Below are positions 11,783-23,887 of a DNA stretch of 64,000 nt, piece by piece. A program made the position numbers and the translations under genes. The first letter of the stretch is position 1; each line of letters begins with the position of its first letter. A model generated the notes under the pieces. That model saw only the letters and a list, made by a program, of their open reading frames with translations. It was not told the DNA's origin and searched no databases. The stretch is from Syncephalastrum monosporum B8922 (taxonomy: Eukaryota; Mucoromycota; Mucoromycetes; Mucorales; Syncephalastraceae): the NCBI GenBank assembly GCA_000697355.1, contig JNEN01000885.1, forward strand, positions 434,001-498,000. The letters are read 5' to 3'.

Positions 11783-13725
11783 ATGGCAACTCCAACCGCG
11801 ACCCGCCGAGTCCAAGCGATCGCCAACCACCTTGACCCATCGGGGCTTCGTGCAGAGCATGAAGCACGTACGTTGATACTCTGCATATACAGTCTCACCT
11901 GTTCGTTGACTGAAGGCTCATCGTAGTGCGCATCCATCGACGAGCTGACCAGGTGCCTTATTTAACACCGCTGGACCCGGTCCGGTTTCTGTTGCGCTCT
12001 GCCATGGTGTTTGCGCGCCGCCCAGCTGTGCAACATGGCGATCACTTTCGTATTGACTACGCTACCTTAGCCGAGCGTGTTCGCAAGTTTGCCAATGTAC
12101 TCCTGGACACCTACAAGGTGGAAAAAGGTGATAGGGTAGCCATCCTGTGTCAGAACATCCCTGCTTTTGTCGAGGCGAATTTTGCCATCCCTTCTGCCGG
12201 TGCCGTCCTTGTCCCACTCAACACGCGCCTGACCGCACCAGAAATTGGCTATGTTCTGGAGCATTCGGGCGCGTCTGTCCTGCTGGTGCAGGATGACCTA
12301 AGGAGACTTGTACCCGATTCCACAGCGGTGCGTATCATTGCCGTTTCTGATCACTATGACCCGTCCTGCGAGTATGAGCAGCTTTTGGCGAAGGCCGCCG
12401 CCCCGCGCGTATGGGACCAGCTACCCCTGACCACAGATGAGAATGCGCTTATTTCCATCAACTATACATCAGGCAGTACCGGTCGCCCAAAGGGCGTGAT
12501 GAGTACGTTCCGCGGTTGTTACATGACAGCCCTCGGCGATTGCATCCATGCTCGACTGACACCTGAAAGTATCTACCTATGGACTCTCCCTATGTTTCAC
12601 TGCAACGGTAATTAGTAGTTGTGTGTCATATGCAAAGAAAGAACTCACATTTCCTTATTTGGGCAGGTTGGAATTATACGTGGGCAATCGTTGCTGCGGG
12701 TGGAAAACAGGTCATGCTCAATACGCTTGACTATGACCTGATTTGGCACCATTTGCGCCAAACGGGCGTAACTCATTTTTGTGGTGCCCCTACCGTACTC
12801 AACGAGATTTGCAATCACCCTGATTCGACTGCTTTGCCCCAGCAAGTGATCGTGTATAGCGGCGGTGCGGCCCTCTCCAGTACGCTAATTCGACGCCTGC
12901 GCCAGATCAATATCCAACCTACGCAAGTGTACGGCCTGACGGAGACTTATGGGCCTGCAGGCCATTCATACGAACAAATCACGTACGCCCACCTACCAGA
13001 AGCGGAGCAACACGAGATGGCAGCTCGCCAAGGTTTCAGCGCTGTCAACTCGGATGAGATCCGTGTTCTGAACCGGGAGACAGCCAAGGATGTGGCGCCC
13101 AATGCACAGGAAATTGGCGAGATCTGCTTTACAGGCAATCAGACGATGATGGGGTATTATCGTGACCCAGTCGAAACCGAGAAGGTTTTTAAAGCGGGTG
13201 TCTTTTGGACGGGTGACCTGGCCGTGCGGCATCCGGATGGAGCTATCGAGATTGTAGACCGAGCCAAGGATGTCATCGTGTCCGGTGGAGAGAATATTTC
13301 ATCCATCGAGGTCGAAAGTGTGATTGTTCAGTTGGAAGCGGTCTCCGAATGGTAAGATCAAGAAAAAACAAGAAAGAGAAAAGAAAAAGAACTTTTGGAC
13401 TAACCCAAAGGGCTCTGCATGCAGTGCTATTGTCGGTGCTCCCGATGAGAAATGGGGCGAGCGCCCTTATGCGTACATTGTGCTCAAAAAGGGTTGGACC
13501 TTGGACGAGGCTACTGTTGTGGCACATTGCCGAAAATCCCTAGCGGGCTACAAATGTCCTTCCAAGGTATTCTTTGTAGAATCTATACCCAAGACCAGGT
13601 ACGCCTTTTGCATGTGGCGAAGTGCGGAAGCTCACCCTCTTTATTATTTCAATAGTACGGGCAAAATTCAGAAATTTGTCATACGTCAAGCGCTGTGGAA
13701 GGATTACAAGAAGCGTGTCAATTGA
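11783..13725 (+). CDS. AMP-dependent acyl-CoA synthetase-like enzyme
   Basis: ANL-superfamily enzyme that adenylates a carboxylic acid with ATP and transfers it to CoA. Exons 11783-11867, 11927-12607, 12667-13351, 13425-13598 and 13656-13725 keep frame and give 564 residues. Motifs in order are the P-loop YTSGSTGRPKGV, MFHCNGW, GAPTVLNEI, YGLTET (A5), the A7 region FWTGDLAVR with the ATP-binding Asp, and the A10 lysine in PKTSTGKIQK. The HCNGW and GAPTV blocks resemble the medium-chain or short-chain acyl-activating subgroup, but substrate cannot be fixed. The C-terminus (KKRVN) lacks an obvious peroxisomal SKL signal. The gene converges on the monooxygenase with a gap of 335 bases. Confidence 0.9.
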
Positions 13726-14060
13726 GACGCGGGAAGACAGAGGGATATCGCGGGACATGACCAGGCTTAAATATTCGGCTGCGCGTACCAGAACACTGGC
13801 TAGAGGATATCTCCTAATCTAGAGCTTTTAATAAAACAATTCGCGCTAAAGTGTCAAATGGTAACGTAAAGTGATCGAGAATTGTATATTTTAGTGGAAA
13901 TAGAACAAGGTACATACTTTCTTTTGTACTATGGTACAACAAATGTTTACATAAATTACTAACTGTAAAAGGGATGGTATCAATGAGAGGGAAGGGCACA
14001 GTGAGGGAATGACACCATGTGCGGAACAACGAGAGCGCGACAGGAAGAGGGAGAGAAATA

Positions 14061-16880
14061 TTAACAGAAATCAGCGGCAACATCCGCTGCTGCCGAGTCG
14101 AGATCCACTGGCGGCGTAAGGAAGCGATCGAAGTACGATGTGAGATCGTGCATTTGGTCATGAATTCGGGCACAGGCACCAATGTATCCATCTGGTCGTA
14201 GGATAGCAACAACGGGACCTTGCTGTTCATTGGCATTATAAGCGACGTGCGTTTGATTATCATGGTCGAGATAAACCCGCTCAAGACCAAAGGGAAAAGC
14301 AGCGTGGATCGACATGGGCGCCGTCGAGGCGATATAATCGTTAACTTCATGCCGATTGGAGGTGGTGATATAGACAAATGAAAAGAGAGACGAGGGTGTG
14401 GCGGTGAGGGGTAGGGGTGGCGGGGGCATATCCTCGGGCGGGAATTTGAAGTAATTACTGCCACTGTGACCCTTGCTTTTTCGATGACTGTTGCTGCCCG
14501 CCGACGACACGGATACGGGCGTCATAGGCCCATTATCGCTCACGGTGCTCGCCGAAGAGCTCGACCATGTAGTAAACATGCTTGGAATGAAGCGCGAGAA
14601 GCGGTGCGAGGAAGCGGATGAGCGCCAGGAACTGACCGAGTTTCGTGTCGCCGGAGGATAACTGGGCGAGTGGGGTGAGTGAGGCGTGGGTGGTGCAGTC
14701 CATGGCTCCGACGACGGGGAAGAGAGCGACGCGACATGGTGAGTGTGCTCGTACTGCATAAGGGAGGAGGGAGAGTCGAGGTACCGTTTGAATCGTTGCA
14801 GCGCATGCAGATTGTCGCGGTTTGCCAGTGAGCCGCAAAACACGAGGACAGTAAATGCACCAGGGTGAGGTCGGTCGGCAGCGATGCGTTCAAACAAGTG
14901 ATACTGGTTGGCCTTGATATGCTTCCATCGTTCGGCGTGGGTCGCAATGACCAGGGATTTACTGTCGTAGTGCTGATAGCCTTTGGTTTTGATCTTACCC
15001 ATCGCTTTGGTCCACCCTCCTTGGTCTTGCTGCTGTTGCTGCCGTTGGGTGTCAGACTGCTGATTGGTCTTTTGGACAGCCTCCTTTTCAAGCGAATGAA
15101 GGCTCGAGGCAGACTGAGTACGGTTGCGCCATGACAAGACGGATCCGAGGCTTTTTGATTTCTTGTCGTCACGGGCATCAGAGGCGCTCAGACTGCGTGA
15201 TGTTTTGGGCTTTTGTGCGCTGCCGTTATTCGTCTTACCGCCCGGCTGGTCGCTCATGGTAGCGGAGAGTTGGAGGGCTGTGTACGGCTTTAATTTGGTG
15301 TTAGCAGCCGGAACGCAGCAGTGCGCATCGTGTGCAACGACAGTCTCGGGCAAAGCCGCGCCGCTGCCGATCATCCAGCACTTGTTGCGCTTGAGCGCCT
15401 GCACAGGATCTCTGCCGTTGTTGCTCACCAGGTCAACAAAAGAACGCGCAACGTCGTAATATTCATCCGCATGAGCACGCATTTCGACATCATAGCTGTC
15501 GAGCAGAAACGACGGTGCCTGTTGGTTCAAGAAAAGGTACAGCTTCCAGCATAAGTTGTGCGCCTGATCAAAGCCAACGTTGGATGACATGAGCTCCGAA
15601 AGACTGCTGATCGATTGAGCAGCGCCGCCAATGAGGAAATAACGGCGGTCTACGCTGTAAGTCTCGGCCACGGCGTTCTCAACTAAGTATATATCATAAT
15701 TAATCTTGTGCAATTTGACCAAATAATATGTGACGCACCTTTGGATCGTCTATAGCCATGGATTTTGCTGAACGAAATTGAATATGGCTGAAGAATTTGC
15801 TTGACTTTGTTTTGGATAGCAGTCAGGAGTTCGGTGTCGTTGTCATGGCGAGTGAGTCTATCCCAGTCTGGCTCTTCAAGCAGTATATGTAACTGGTGCT
15901 TATGCCCTGGTTCGATTGAGTTTTCCATTCTATATATACATGGTATGACGTATGCAAGTTACCTAGAAGGAGGATGCGGTCGGTGTCTTTATGGACGGTG
16001 GAAATGGTCTTTACACCAGGAAAATCGGTCTCGACTGAGACCTGGAGGGTGTAACATGGTGCAGCAGCGGACGACACCGGACGTTTCAGATTAGCAATGC
16101 CTTCATGACCACCATTAGCGATGTTAGAAAAGGGCTATTTTTTGTAAGGGCGAGAAAAGCACGTGTGTCACCTACCGAGATGTTGCCGCAGAAAACTCTG
16201 AGAACCGTCTGCACCAATTATCACACGGGACCGCCAACAAGTGGCGTGTTGTGTAGCCAAATCTTTGATAGTGGCAACGCAAGCGTAGGGCCAACAGTTG
16301 GTGTCGATAATCCACTTGAATATCATACTTTTTTCTCAGACACTCGCGTAGCACATGGCGCAGGTTCAGTGTTGAGCAGGACATGCCATAGTTGAACTCG
16401 GCGCGCTTATTCTCCCACACCCGGTAGCTCTGTCGCTCCACCGACATCGCGTTGCTGCCCGTGCCACGGTTTGTGTACGTCTGGAACCGCCAATGTCGCG
16501 TGCTGTCCAATTTTTCCAATTCGCGCACGAGATCAAACGTGTGTAAAAGCTGAAGCGTGTTCGGCGAGAGGAGGTCGATGGGATGCTCTGCGGCGGCGCT
16601 TTCAACATCTTTGTCTGATTTTGGTGTGTAGAAGAAGCGCGGTATATGTACAATGTGCCGTATACGTGAGCCGGAGTGGCCTGAAAAGAGTTCATTTCAA
16701 TTGAAATGATCGACATACCTAAAATGCGGACGGATACACCCATGCTGGCCAGCAGCAGAGCCGCGTACAGGCCGGATGTGCCTACAGACAAAATGAGCCG
16801 CCTGTTGCGGTAGTGACCAAGTGAAGCATACCAGCACCAACAATTAGAACATCGGACTGTTGAGGTGCGTGCACAGGCAT
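14061..16880 (-). pseudogene. Phenol-hydroxylase-type FAD monooxygenase, decayed
   Basis: The architecture is an FAD-binding aromatic hydroxylase followed by the thioredoxin-like C-terminal domain of phenol 2-monooxygenases. The start at 16880 reads into GAGTSG (dinucleotide fold) across intron 16831-16782. A later block, IIGADGSQS, is the second FAD motif. The third motif is normally GDAAH but here reads GGAAQS: the Asp and the His are lost, and the Pro-Gly part is also altered. DQAHNLCWKL and LLDSYDVEMR.HA then match. Two joins do not keep frame: one between about 16290 and 16225, just before IIGADGS, and one near 15963-15925. Long Ser/Pro-rich inserts near 15060-15200 and 14440-14740 interrupt the C-terminal domain. 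Probably inactive; whether expressed is unknown. Confidence 0.75.
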
Positions 16881-17714
16881 ATAAGAGAGAGAGAAAAGGA
16901 CTGAAAGAGAAGGAAAATGTGAGAAAATATGAAACAGTTCACTCTACAAACTCAATTTATATGAGGTGTGGAGAAAGAGCTAAAAAAACCGGAATACAGC
17001 ATTGCCCTTTGCACTACGCCAAATCTGAGCACCTTGGGTTGCACAAATCAATATGGGACATAGCGCAACGGGACAATGGTCAACGAACAGGTTCACATAC
17101 AGCGTTAGTGCATCATGTTTCTTTCCCTTGGACTTCGGCGTCGCGCCTGCTCCGATCTAATTTGATGGAGAACGTCAGATGTGTCATTAGAAAAAGGGGT
17201 TCTCAATGGTATCATTAACTTTTTGCGCGAGCATTAAGTGAATGAAATTGCACACGTTACACCTAAACACGACTCGCTCGTTTTATTCTTCCAAGTTGCT
17301 TTTTGCCATACCAGGTAGAATGGATGTGCAACCTTTGCGCTTTTGCTTGTAGCGGTGAAATAAATAATCAATAAAGATGCTAAAAAGGCGGGAAGTCCTG
17401 CTGTTGGCTGATCCGGCCAATGGTGGTGCAACATCCGCTGTTGGTGTTCGACCGGCCCTGAATGAAAAACACGTTCCAACTCGTCACGTTGACCTTCCAC
17501 AAAAAGAAGCCTATTGAGACGTTCGCCCAACAAAAACGGTAAGACGCTAAAAGTTTATTATGTAGAAGGAAGGAGGTGTGTAGGAGACAAAAGAAGGGGG
17601 CCTAATGTTTGTGTTTGTGTGTGAGAGTTGGAGATAAAAAAAGAAGAAAAAAATGAGTCAGAAGGAAGTGATCGAGAGGAGGGAGGAAAGGGGGGGAATC
17701 AGAAGCTGACACAC
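16881..17714. other. Intergenic region upstream of the monooxygenase and downstream of YPT1
   Basis: No supportable gene. A purine-rich tract at about 17625-17700 abuts the YPT1 3' end. Short open stretches here show no motif. Confidence 0.5.
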
Positions 17715-18836
17715 TTAGCAGCAGCCACCCGATTGCTTCGGCTGAACCGAAGCGCCTTGGCCAACCTTGACAGTAGACTTTGGCTGCTGCTGCTGCATTG
17801 TGCTGCCCATTCTATCCTTGATCTGCTTGGCCATGGTCAAGAAGGCTTGCTCTACATTGCTCGAGTCCTTGGCAGACGTCTCCAGGAAGGGTATGTTCAG
17901 CGAATCGGCCATTTCCTATAAGGAGACAAATTTCAAGAGTCGCATGATGAGCATGTGACTTTTCAAGGCAGCACCTCAGGTCCCCAGATGTAGAATGTAA
18001 AAAGGCCGAGGGCACGCATGACATGTCAGTTGTATTGTTTTGTACATACCTTTGCCTGCTCCGTGTCCACCACCTTTTTGTCGGTCATATCGCTCTTGTT
18101 ACCGACAAGAAGCTTGTTGACACCCTCAGCAGCATATCTGTCGATCTCCTGCAACCACTGCTTGACGTTGTTAAAGGTGTCCTGGTCGGTCACGTCATAG
18201 ACGACAATGATGCCGTGTGCACCTCTGTAGTAAGACGATGTGATCGTGCGGAAGCGTTCTTGGCCGGCGGTATCCCACTAAAGTAGAGAAATTTGTCAAT
18301 CATACACAAAAGTAAAGCAACGGAAGCAGATAGATGAGAATGAAGTTATCAAGACTTACAATCTGAAGCTTAACGGTCTTGCCCTCGAGCTCGATGGTAC
18401 GGATTTTCTATTGTTATGCATATTTAGCATGAATAATGTCCATCTCATACAGAGTGGAAAACCCCCTGCAACCCTTATTGCCACCCGTAAGCAATAGCAC
18501 TTACAAAGTCGACACCGATGGTCGAAATGTAGCTTTCTGTGTAGGTATCATCTGCAAAGCGGAGAAGCAAGCACGACTTTCCGACACCAGAGTCGCCAAT
18601 CAAAAGAAGCTTGAAGAGGTAATCGCTATAACGAAGAAAGATGATAAGTTACCGCGGTCGGCCATGGCGTATGTTTAATATGAATGAGAAAAATAGCACT
18701 GCTAATCCTTTGTGAAGACATTCCAAGCGAATGAGAGATAACCCGTCAAAGGCTATCGGTTTCTTGGTGCAGAACAGACAGAAAAGAGGTAAATGACAAA
18801 GGGATGAGGAGACATTACTTACTATTCGGGATTCAT
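17715..18836 (-). CDS. YPT1: Ypt1/Rab1 small GTPase
   Basis: Rab GTPase controlling ER-to-Golgi traffic and early autophagy. Exons 18836-18823, 18625-18505, 18407-18360, 18277-18050 and 17915-17715 join without frame loss and give 203 residues. All G-motifs are present: GDSGVGKSC (G1), the STIGVDF switch [10 protein letters not shown] (G3 and switch II), GNKSD (G4) and ETSAKDS (G5). The effector block [16 protein letters not shown] and the C-terminal GGCC double-cysteine geranylgeranylation motif identify the Rab1/Ypt1 subgroup rather than other Rabs. The first exon encodes only MNPEY. The C-terminal hypervariable region contains a short Gln run. Confidence 0.96.
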
Positions 18837-20416
18837 CTTGCGCCAAGAAGAGAGTGCTGTGAGATGAAGGTCTTTTTCTTCCACGGACAAGCCCGCCGAG
18901 CCCAACTCAACTCCCAAAAGGCGACCGATCCACACACGCGTCATCATTATTTCATTCTCAGCAACTGCCTCATTCGGATTTCTCCTTTCTCAGCCAATCA
19001 CCTTTCAACCCATCCATTTGCCGCGCCATGCAAAATGACAGTATGCAAGCAAAACACGCCGCATTTAGTTTAGAAACCTATGTATGCTACACTCTCTAGC
19101 TTATTACCTATATGCAAAGAAGAAGTGTTATATGACGCATGGTAAACTGTATGTTTCAATACGCATTGAATTTAGAACCGAATGAGAGCATGTATATGTC
19201 GCTATTGGAATCCCACTCGGATATGCCAGGCCGAACTACAGACTGAAGTTTACGAGTTGATGATTTGCATAATGAAGAGGCGCCCTCAATCCGTCAACTG
19301 TGTGGAGGGTGAATCATGTAGTATGTGCTCCTATCGACATTTATGCAAATCGCGGGTAGTGGTTTGAACATACATTATATGCAACCTACGAGTTAAGCCC
19401 GACATGCGCTGCATGATGTCTGTATGCTAGCCGCCATTGTACCTGCATCAAGATTCTGCCTTCCCGCGTGTACAAGACGATTTACGAGTACCCTCAATAG
19501 ATACAGACAGTAGTAGGTCGTGCTAGAAATAAGGCTAAGGAGCTGCTACGCATAATAGGTACGAGGCTTCTTATATGTAGATGCGGCAATAAATCACGCA
19601 GCAGTCTATTTCGGGAGACTGAATATGTGTCAAAAATATGAACCATAACCGTTTATGTGGTAAAGCGCTATCCTGGTGTATTCCTATTTTACATAAATCA
19701 TCGTGCTATAATGTATTTTGTAAAAGAGGAGTGTTTTTAGTATACATTTACTATCTCTGTGTGGTGAAAAGTTAGTCGCAAAATTGCTGCTTACATATGT
19801 CCATATATTACAAGTTTTTTCTGATGTATCACATAAAGAGCAGCTTCTCGAAAAGAAAAGAATACGTACAGTGTTGTGACGTCGATGATTGGCTGTCTGT
19901 CGCTCCTTATGTAGACGCTCCAAGCGTTAAGGTACGTAGATACATACGCGGATATGGTTCATGTGATGACGACGTCACAACATCCGCGGTCTTTATTCTC
20001 CACATACACACACGATGATACAGGATTAGGAAGGTCACGCAGAACCATAGACAATTCCATTTCACGATACTAATATCGACACATGTGGAAGGTTACCCCC
20101 TTCAACTTCCTGTATGCTGCGGTCGCTTAAATTGAAGAGTTAAAGGTATAAGTGGACATATACTGTGTTGTAAATGCAAATGTAAAATCCTACACCTGTT
20201 GAACACCAACTCACCATGTACCTTTAACTCTACTAGGCTCTGGAGAGCCATGAAAACAAGTCCATAGAGAATAAGGCAGGTTTCGCATTTGTTTTCCAGC
20301 CTTTTGAAATGCAACATATTTCCAGGTTCTGGACGTGAACTAGTCCATAACGTACCAACGAGCTCCCGAAGGATAATCATGGCGAGGTTTTTCTCTCTAG
20401 GGTAAAAAAGGATGAT
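18837..20416. other. Long intergenic region, nothing recognised
   Basis: About 1.6 kb, AT-rich and without motif-bearing frames. It should hold the YPT1 promoter on the left and the NDP kinase 3' end on the right. Confidence 0.5.
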
Positions 20417-21093
20417 CTAATTAAAATTTTCAGGGTTGAAGTCAGGGAAGAAGAACTGGATCTCTTTTCGCGCTGTGTCATCTGAATCTGGAAACGTGAA
20501 GGAAGGGTGAGCATGGTGAATGTTGATCAATTCGCTCATACCTGAGCCGTGGAAAGAATTACGGGTGTCTGTCAACCCATATTTTGCTCGCAGTGTGTCG
20601 GGCTGGAATATCCGTGCTCTGGATAATGGCACATGAATATGTCAAGATGGATTCGCAAGACGAAAACAAAATAAAAAAAAAAACGTACCGAACAGGGTGG
20701 GTGGGACCGATCAGGGCACGCCAACCTTTGATGGCGTCAGGTGAAGCCAGCACCAGTGCTTTGAAAGGTCCGCTATCAAATAAGGCACCTAAATAACTAT
20801 ATACGCATCTTTCTTATGCTTGTTTGACATATTTACCTTGTCATGTAGCCACACAACCGTTCATAGAAAAACTTTCCCTTGTGCTCAGCGTAAAAGTCGC
20901 CCGCCTCCGTGTTCGTCCATAAGACGTCTCTTTGCTGAATCAACTCGAGGCCATTCTCGGCAATCGCTGTCAGGATCCGCGGGGGTAAGTTCTCATTTGC
21001 ACAAATGTCGGGCTTCAAGAGAGCTAAAGTCAGTTGCCTCCGTTTTGATCTTGCCAAAGTCTCCTTGGCAGCGTTTGCAAGAGGCCGGCTCAT
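20417..21093 (-). CDS. NME6-type nucleoside diphosphate kinase
   Basis: Exchanges the terminal phosphate between NTPs and NDPs; animal NME6 is mitochondrial. Exons 21093-20837, 20772-20689, 20618-20542 and 20487-20417 keep frame and give 162 residues. Landmarks are LALLKPDI, HKGKFFYERL, SGPFKALVLA, IGPTHPVRAR and YGLTDTRNSFHGSDS, in which the His of HGSDS is the phospho-acceptor. The SGP and TDTRN versions of these motifs and the FFPDF ending point to the NME6 group II branch rather than the classic NDK. The last intron splits the GSD motif. No obvious presequence beyond a basic N-terminus. Confidence 0.9.
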
Positions 21094-21255
21094 AATAGCG
21101 TAGGATAGAAACCAAGTATTCGGGTAAAACGAGAAGAAAAATCTTTGGCAGGCTGCTTTGAGCTGAGTACTGTTTCGGGGTGAAAGGTCCGCCTCCAGGA
21201 AGGGCGACGTACATATATTAGGGATGGGTATCTAATACTGCTACTGCTTTCGTTC

Positions 21256-22434
21256 TTATTCTTCCATCATGTCAGGCTGAGGCTTCTGGAGCTGTACTCG
21301 GTTGATAGCGCTTCTCTCGAGCGCATCGAAGTCAATGTCTCCCAGCGAGTCTCCAAAGCTTATAGAGGATGTTGACTGGAGCACCTGTGACTTGTTCATT
21401 TTCGCAAGGCTGGGCCTCAACGGCGAGGGTTCACTGCCTGGCTCGCTTATAAACGAATTGAGTATGGGCGTGGAGGTGGCGATAGGTCGATCAGGCGAAA
21501 AAATCCAATTCTCGGTATCATCGTCTTCTTGAAGGTCATGCAGCCTGTCCCCCGCCGGTGGGGTCTGTGTTTGGCGGGTGGGCGACTGAGAGAAGAGAGT
21601 ATGATAGCGATTGGACAGTGGGGCTCGCATCTTTTTCCTAGAAGCTACCGAAGCCGACGGAGAAGAGGATGAATAGACCGAATAGGAGAGCGTTTTATCC
21701 GGGTCTTCGCCGTATTCTTCTTTTTTCAACACCATTTCGTCCTCACTACCGCCGTCGTCAGCCTCATATAGGGTTCGTAGCCGGTTCATCGACCGAGCCT
21801 CTATGGCTTTCATCCAATGAATCGCCTCCACCATAGGGTCGTGCTCCACACAGAATCTGCAGAAAGACGCACGACATAATTGGAGTCAACGTTACTTCTT
21901 AGCATCAATGTCACACGGCACACCAGTCCTACATACCCGGCGCAGCGTACAATTGTCTCTCCCGAAGAGCTAGTGTCCAGGGTACCAATGACGGTAACGA
22001 CCTCCGACGTTTTTAGTTCTGGAAAGTCAAAGCGTCGACATGTCCGCGCTGAAAGAAGGATCCGAAGGGTCCCTGTGCTATCATCTATTACGGAATACAG
22101 CACACATATAGCAAATTGGCCGACCCTCCGTTCGTTAGTGTCACATACGTCAAGAAAATGTGCCAAGCTTCACCCACCGAGCCAGAGACTGTGTGACGCG
22201 TCGCTGCTTGCCTGCTTCTCAGCTTGCATAGCCACCACCACGCCTGCGATCCTTCGCACCAATTACCACGATGCGCCATTCTCGCCATTCTTTCGTGATC
22301 TTTCCTAGGACATACCTGACTCGCCTCCCACGGAGTTTCCGCTTGGAATGCCGAGTATCGTGAGCAATATGTGCAATGAGTGAAATTGCAAAATAGTCGC
22401 TGTTTGGGTCGTCTGTTTTCACGTTCGTGAGCAT
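21256..22434 (-). CDS. STN1-like OB-fold protein (candidate CST telomere subunit)
   Basis: Exons 22434-22316, 22251-22174, 22125-21937 and 21856-21256 keep frame and give 328 residues. The N-terminal half reads as one OB fold: RRVRIAGVVVAM as strand one, YSVIDDSTGTLRI as strands two and three, VVTVIGTLD, then EHDPMVEAIHWMKAIEARS. STN1 proteins have the same series: a VRI.GVVV strand, a VDDSTG turn and a helix beginning with D.N.EV.HW. The C-terminal half is Ser/Pro/Asp-rich and likely disordered, unlike the winged-helix C-terminus of yeast and human STN1. STN1 works with TEN1 at chromosome ends. The start codon is the first in-frame Met and is uncertain. It could be another RPA-like OB protein. 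Confidence 0.55.
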
Positions 22435-23887
22435 TTTTTAGTGATACGAGGAGAAAACCAGCGCGTTGGAATCCCGAAATGTCTCTATTGCGTGTGCGTG
22501 TGCGTGTGGATAGCCTTTTTTTTCTTTCACTCATTCCCCTGGATTCGAAACCCCGCACAGTCGTAACACAAAGCTGCCAGATGCAAAAAAGGGTTCGATG
22601 GAAGAGGCCTAAACTGCAAATGGCATCCCATGGCATGGCGTGCCTCAAGGAGTTGTGCCACTCTTCTTTTGCAATCGAATACGGTTCATTTATGCATAAA
22701 AGGTAATACCTTGCTAGCTATCCATTCGACTGCAAGGCTTTTGATTAGGTGAAGGGCCTATGATCAATCGGTTAAGGTTGATTATATTTTCTGCAAATTG
22801 TGGCATAACACTCAGCCACGGCTTAAAATATCTCATTATATAAAAGCGGCATACGGGCATCAAAAAGGAAGTGTGTGCGCAAAATAAAGGTGTTTTGTGC
22901 TTATCGGTAGGACAAATAACTATTAAGATCAAAAGAACGCCCTATGCTTTCGTTCAGAAGGCCTCTTGCGCATTTTGAGGAAAGCGGCATAGTTTAAATA
23001 TGCAGACGGCTATGGTAGGGCAGCAGCATTGAGCTAGCTTTAACACGAATTCTAGTGGCAACGTCATTTGTACGATTCCCGGGGATACTGAAAAACAATA
23101 TGTATTTGCAGCTGTGAGGGAGGCAGGCTTGGCTTTTTTTGGGAATATTCACAAAATCGCAGGTGATTTGCCACTTGAAACTCGTGCGTGCACGAAATAA
23201 TGCCAACAGATGAAAATGAGGCAGAGCAAGGGGGAAGAATCCAAGTTACACGAAACGAGATGGCTTCATTTTCGGTTATTCAAACCAATTAAACGAGCGC
23301 TAATGATAACGTCTCACACGGCCATTGCATACTGCTGAAGTCCTAGCAATGAAACATAAAGAGCTACCTATCCGCTCGCTGCCATCGTCAATGGCTCATA
23401 TACGACTATGTGAGCTTGGTAATAACTCCATATAAGCAAGCGACGCGCCACATATAGCAATTACGGCACACTACAATGTCTGATTTCTTGACAAAATGGG
23501 CAGTGCACGACAAAAAGGAACATATCGGGCACACGATGGAAGCAGCGGAAGTATATTGCGCAACACAAAGTTTCTTCAATAAAGGCAAATGCAATCTATG
23601 GTTGTCCTACGTGGAACCTGCAAAAATTTGTTGCCGCTGGTTACCTTGTCCTTCGTTGTGTTCCTCACTACAAATCTCATAAAAGCGCTTGCTCCGTCTC
23701 GCCTTCAGGCCCGTTTCTCCCTCTTTTCTTCTCTTCTCCCTTACTTGACTAGGAACTTCTTTATATTTTTCCACTTGGAAACCCCATTCCCTTCTTTCAA
23801 ATCTCCCCTTCCGATATCCAATTAGCTCATTTGACACAGCCGGGTGCTGTCCTTTCCTTTCCCTTCTTCCGTTCTTGTATCATTTAA
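22435..23887. promoter_or_regulatory. Divergent intergenic region, STN1-like / LysM gene
   Basis: About 1.45 kb separating two divergent starts. No gene is supportable. The last 200 bases before the LysM start are pyrimidine-rich. Confidence 0.45.

Noticed and set aside
13726..14060. Possible extra exon between the convergent synthetase and monooxygenase
   Set aside because: No motif and stops in all frames; treated as the shared 3' spacer.
22536..22556. Short sequence resembling a tRNA T-loop (GATTCGAAACC)
   Set aside because: No matching acceptor stem, anticodon loop or B-box spacing on either strand.
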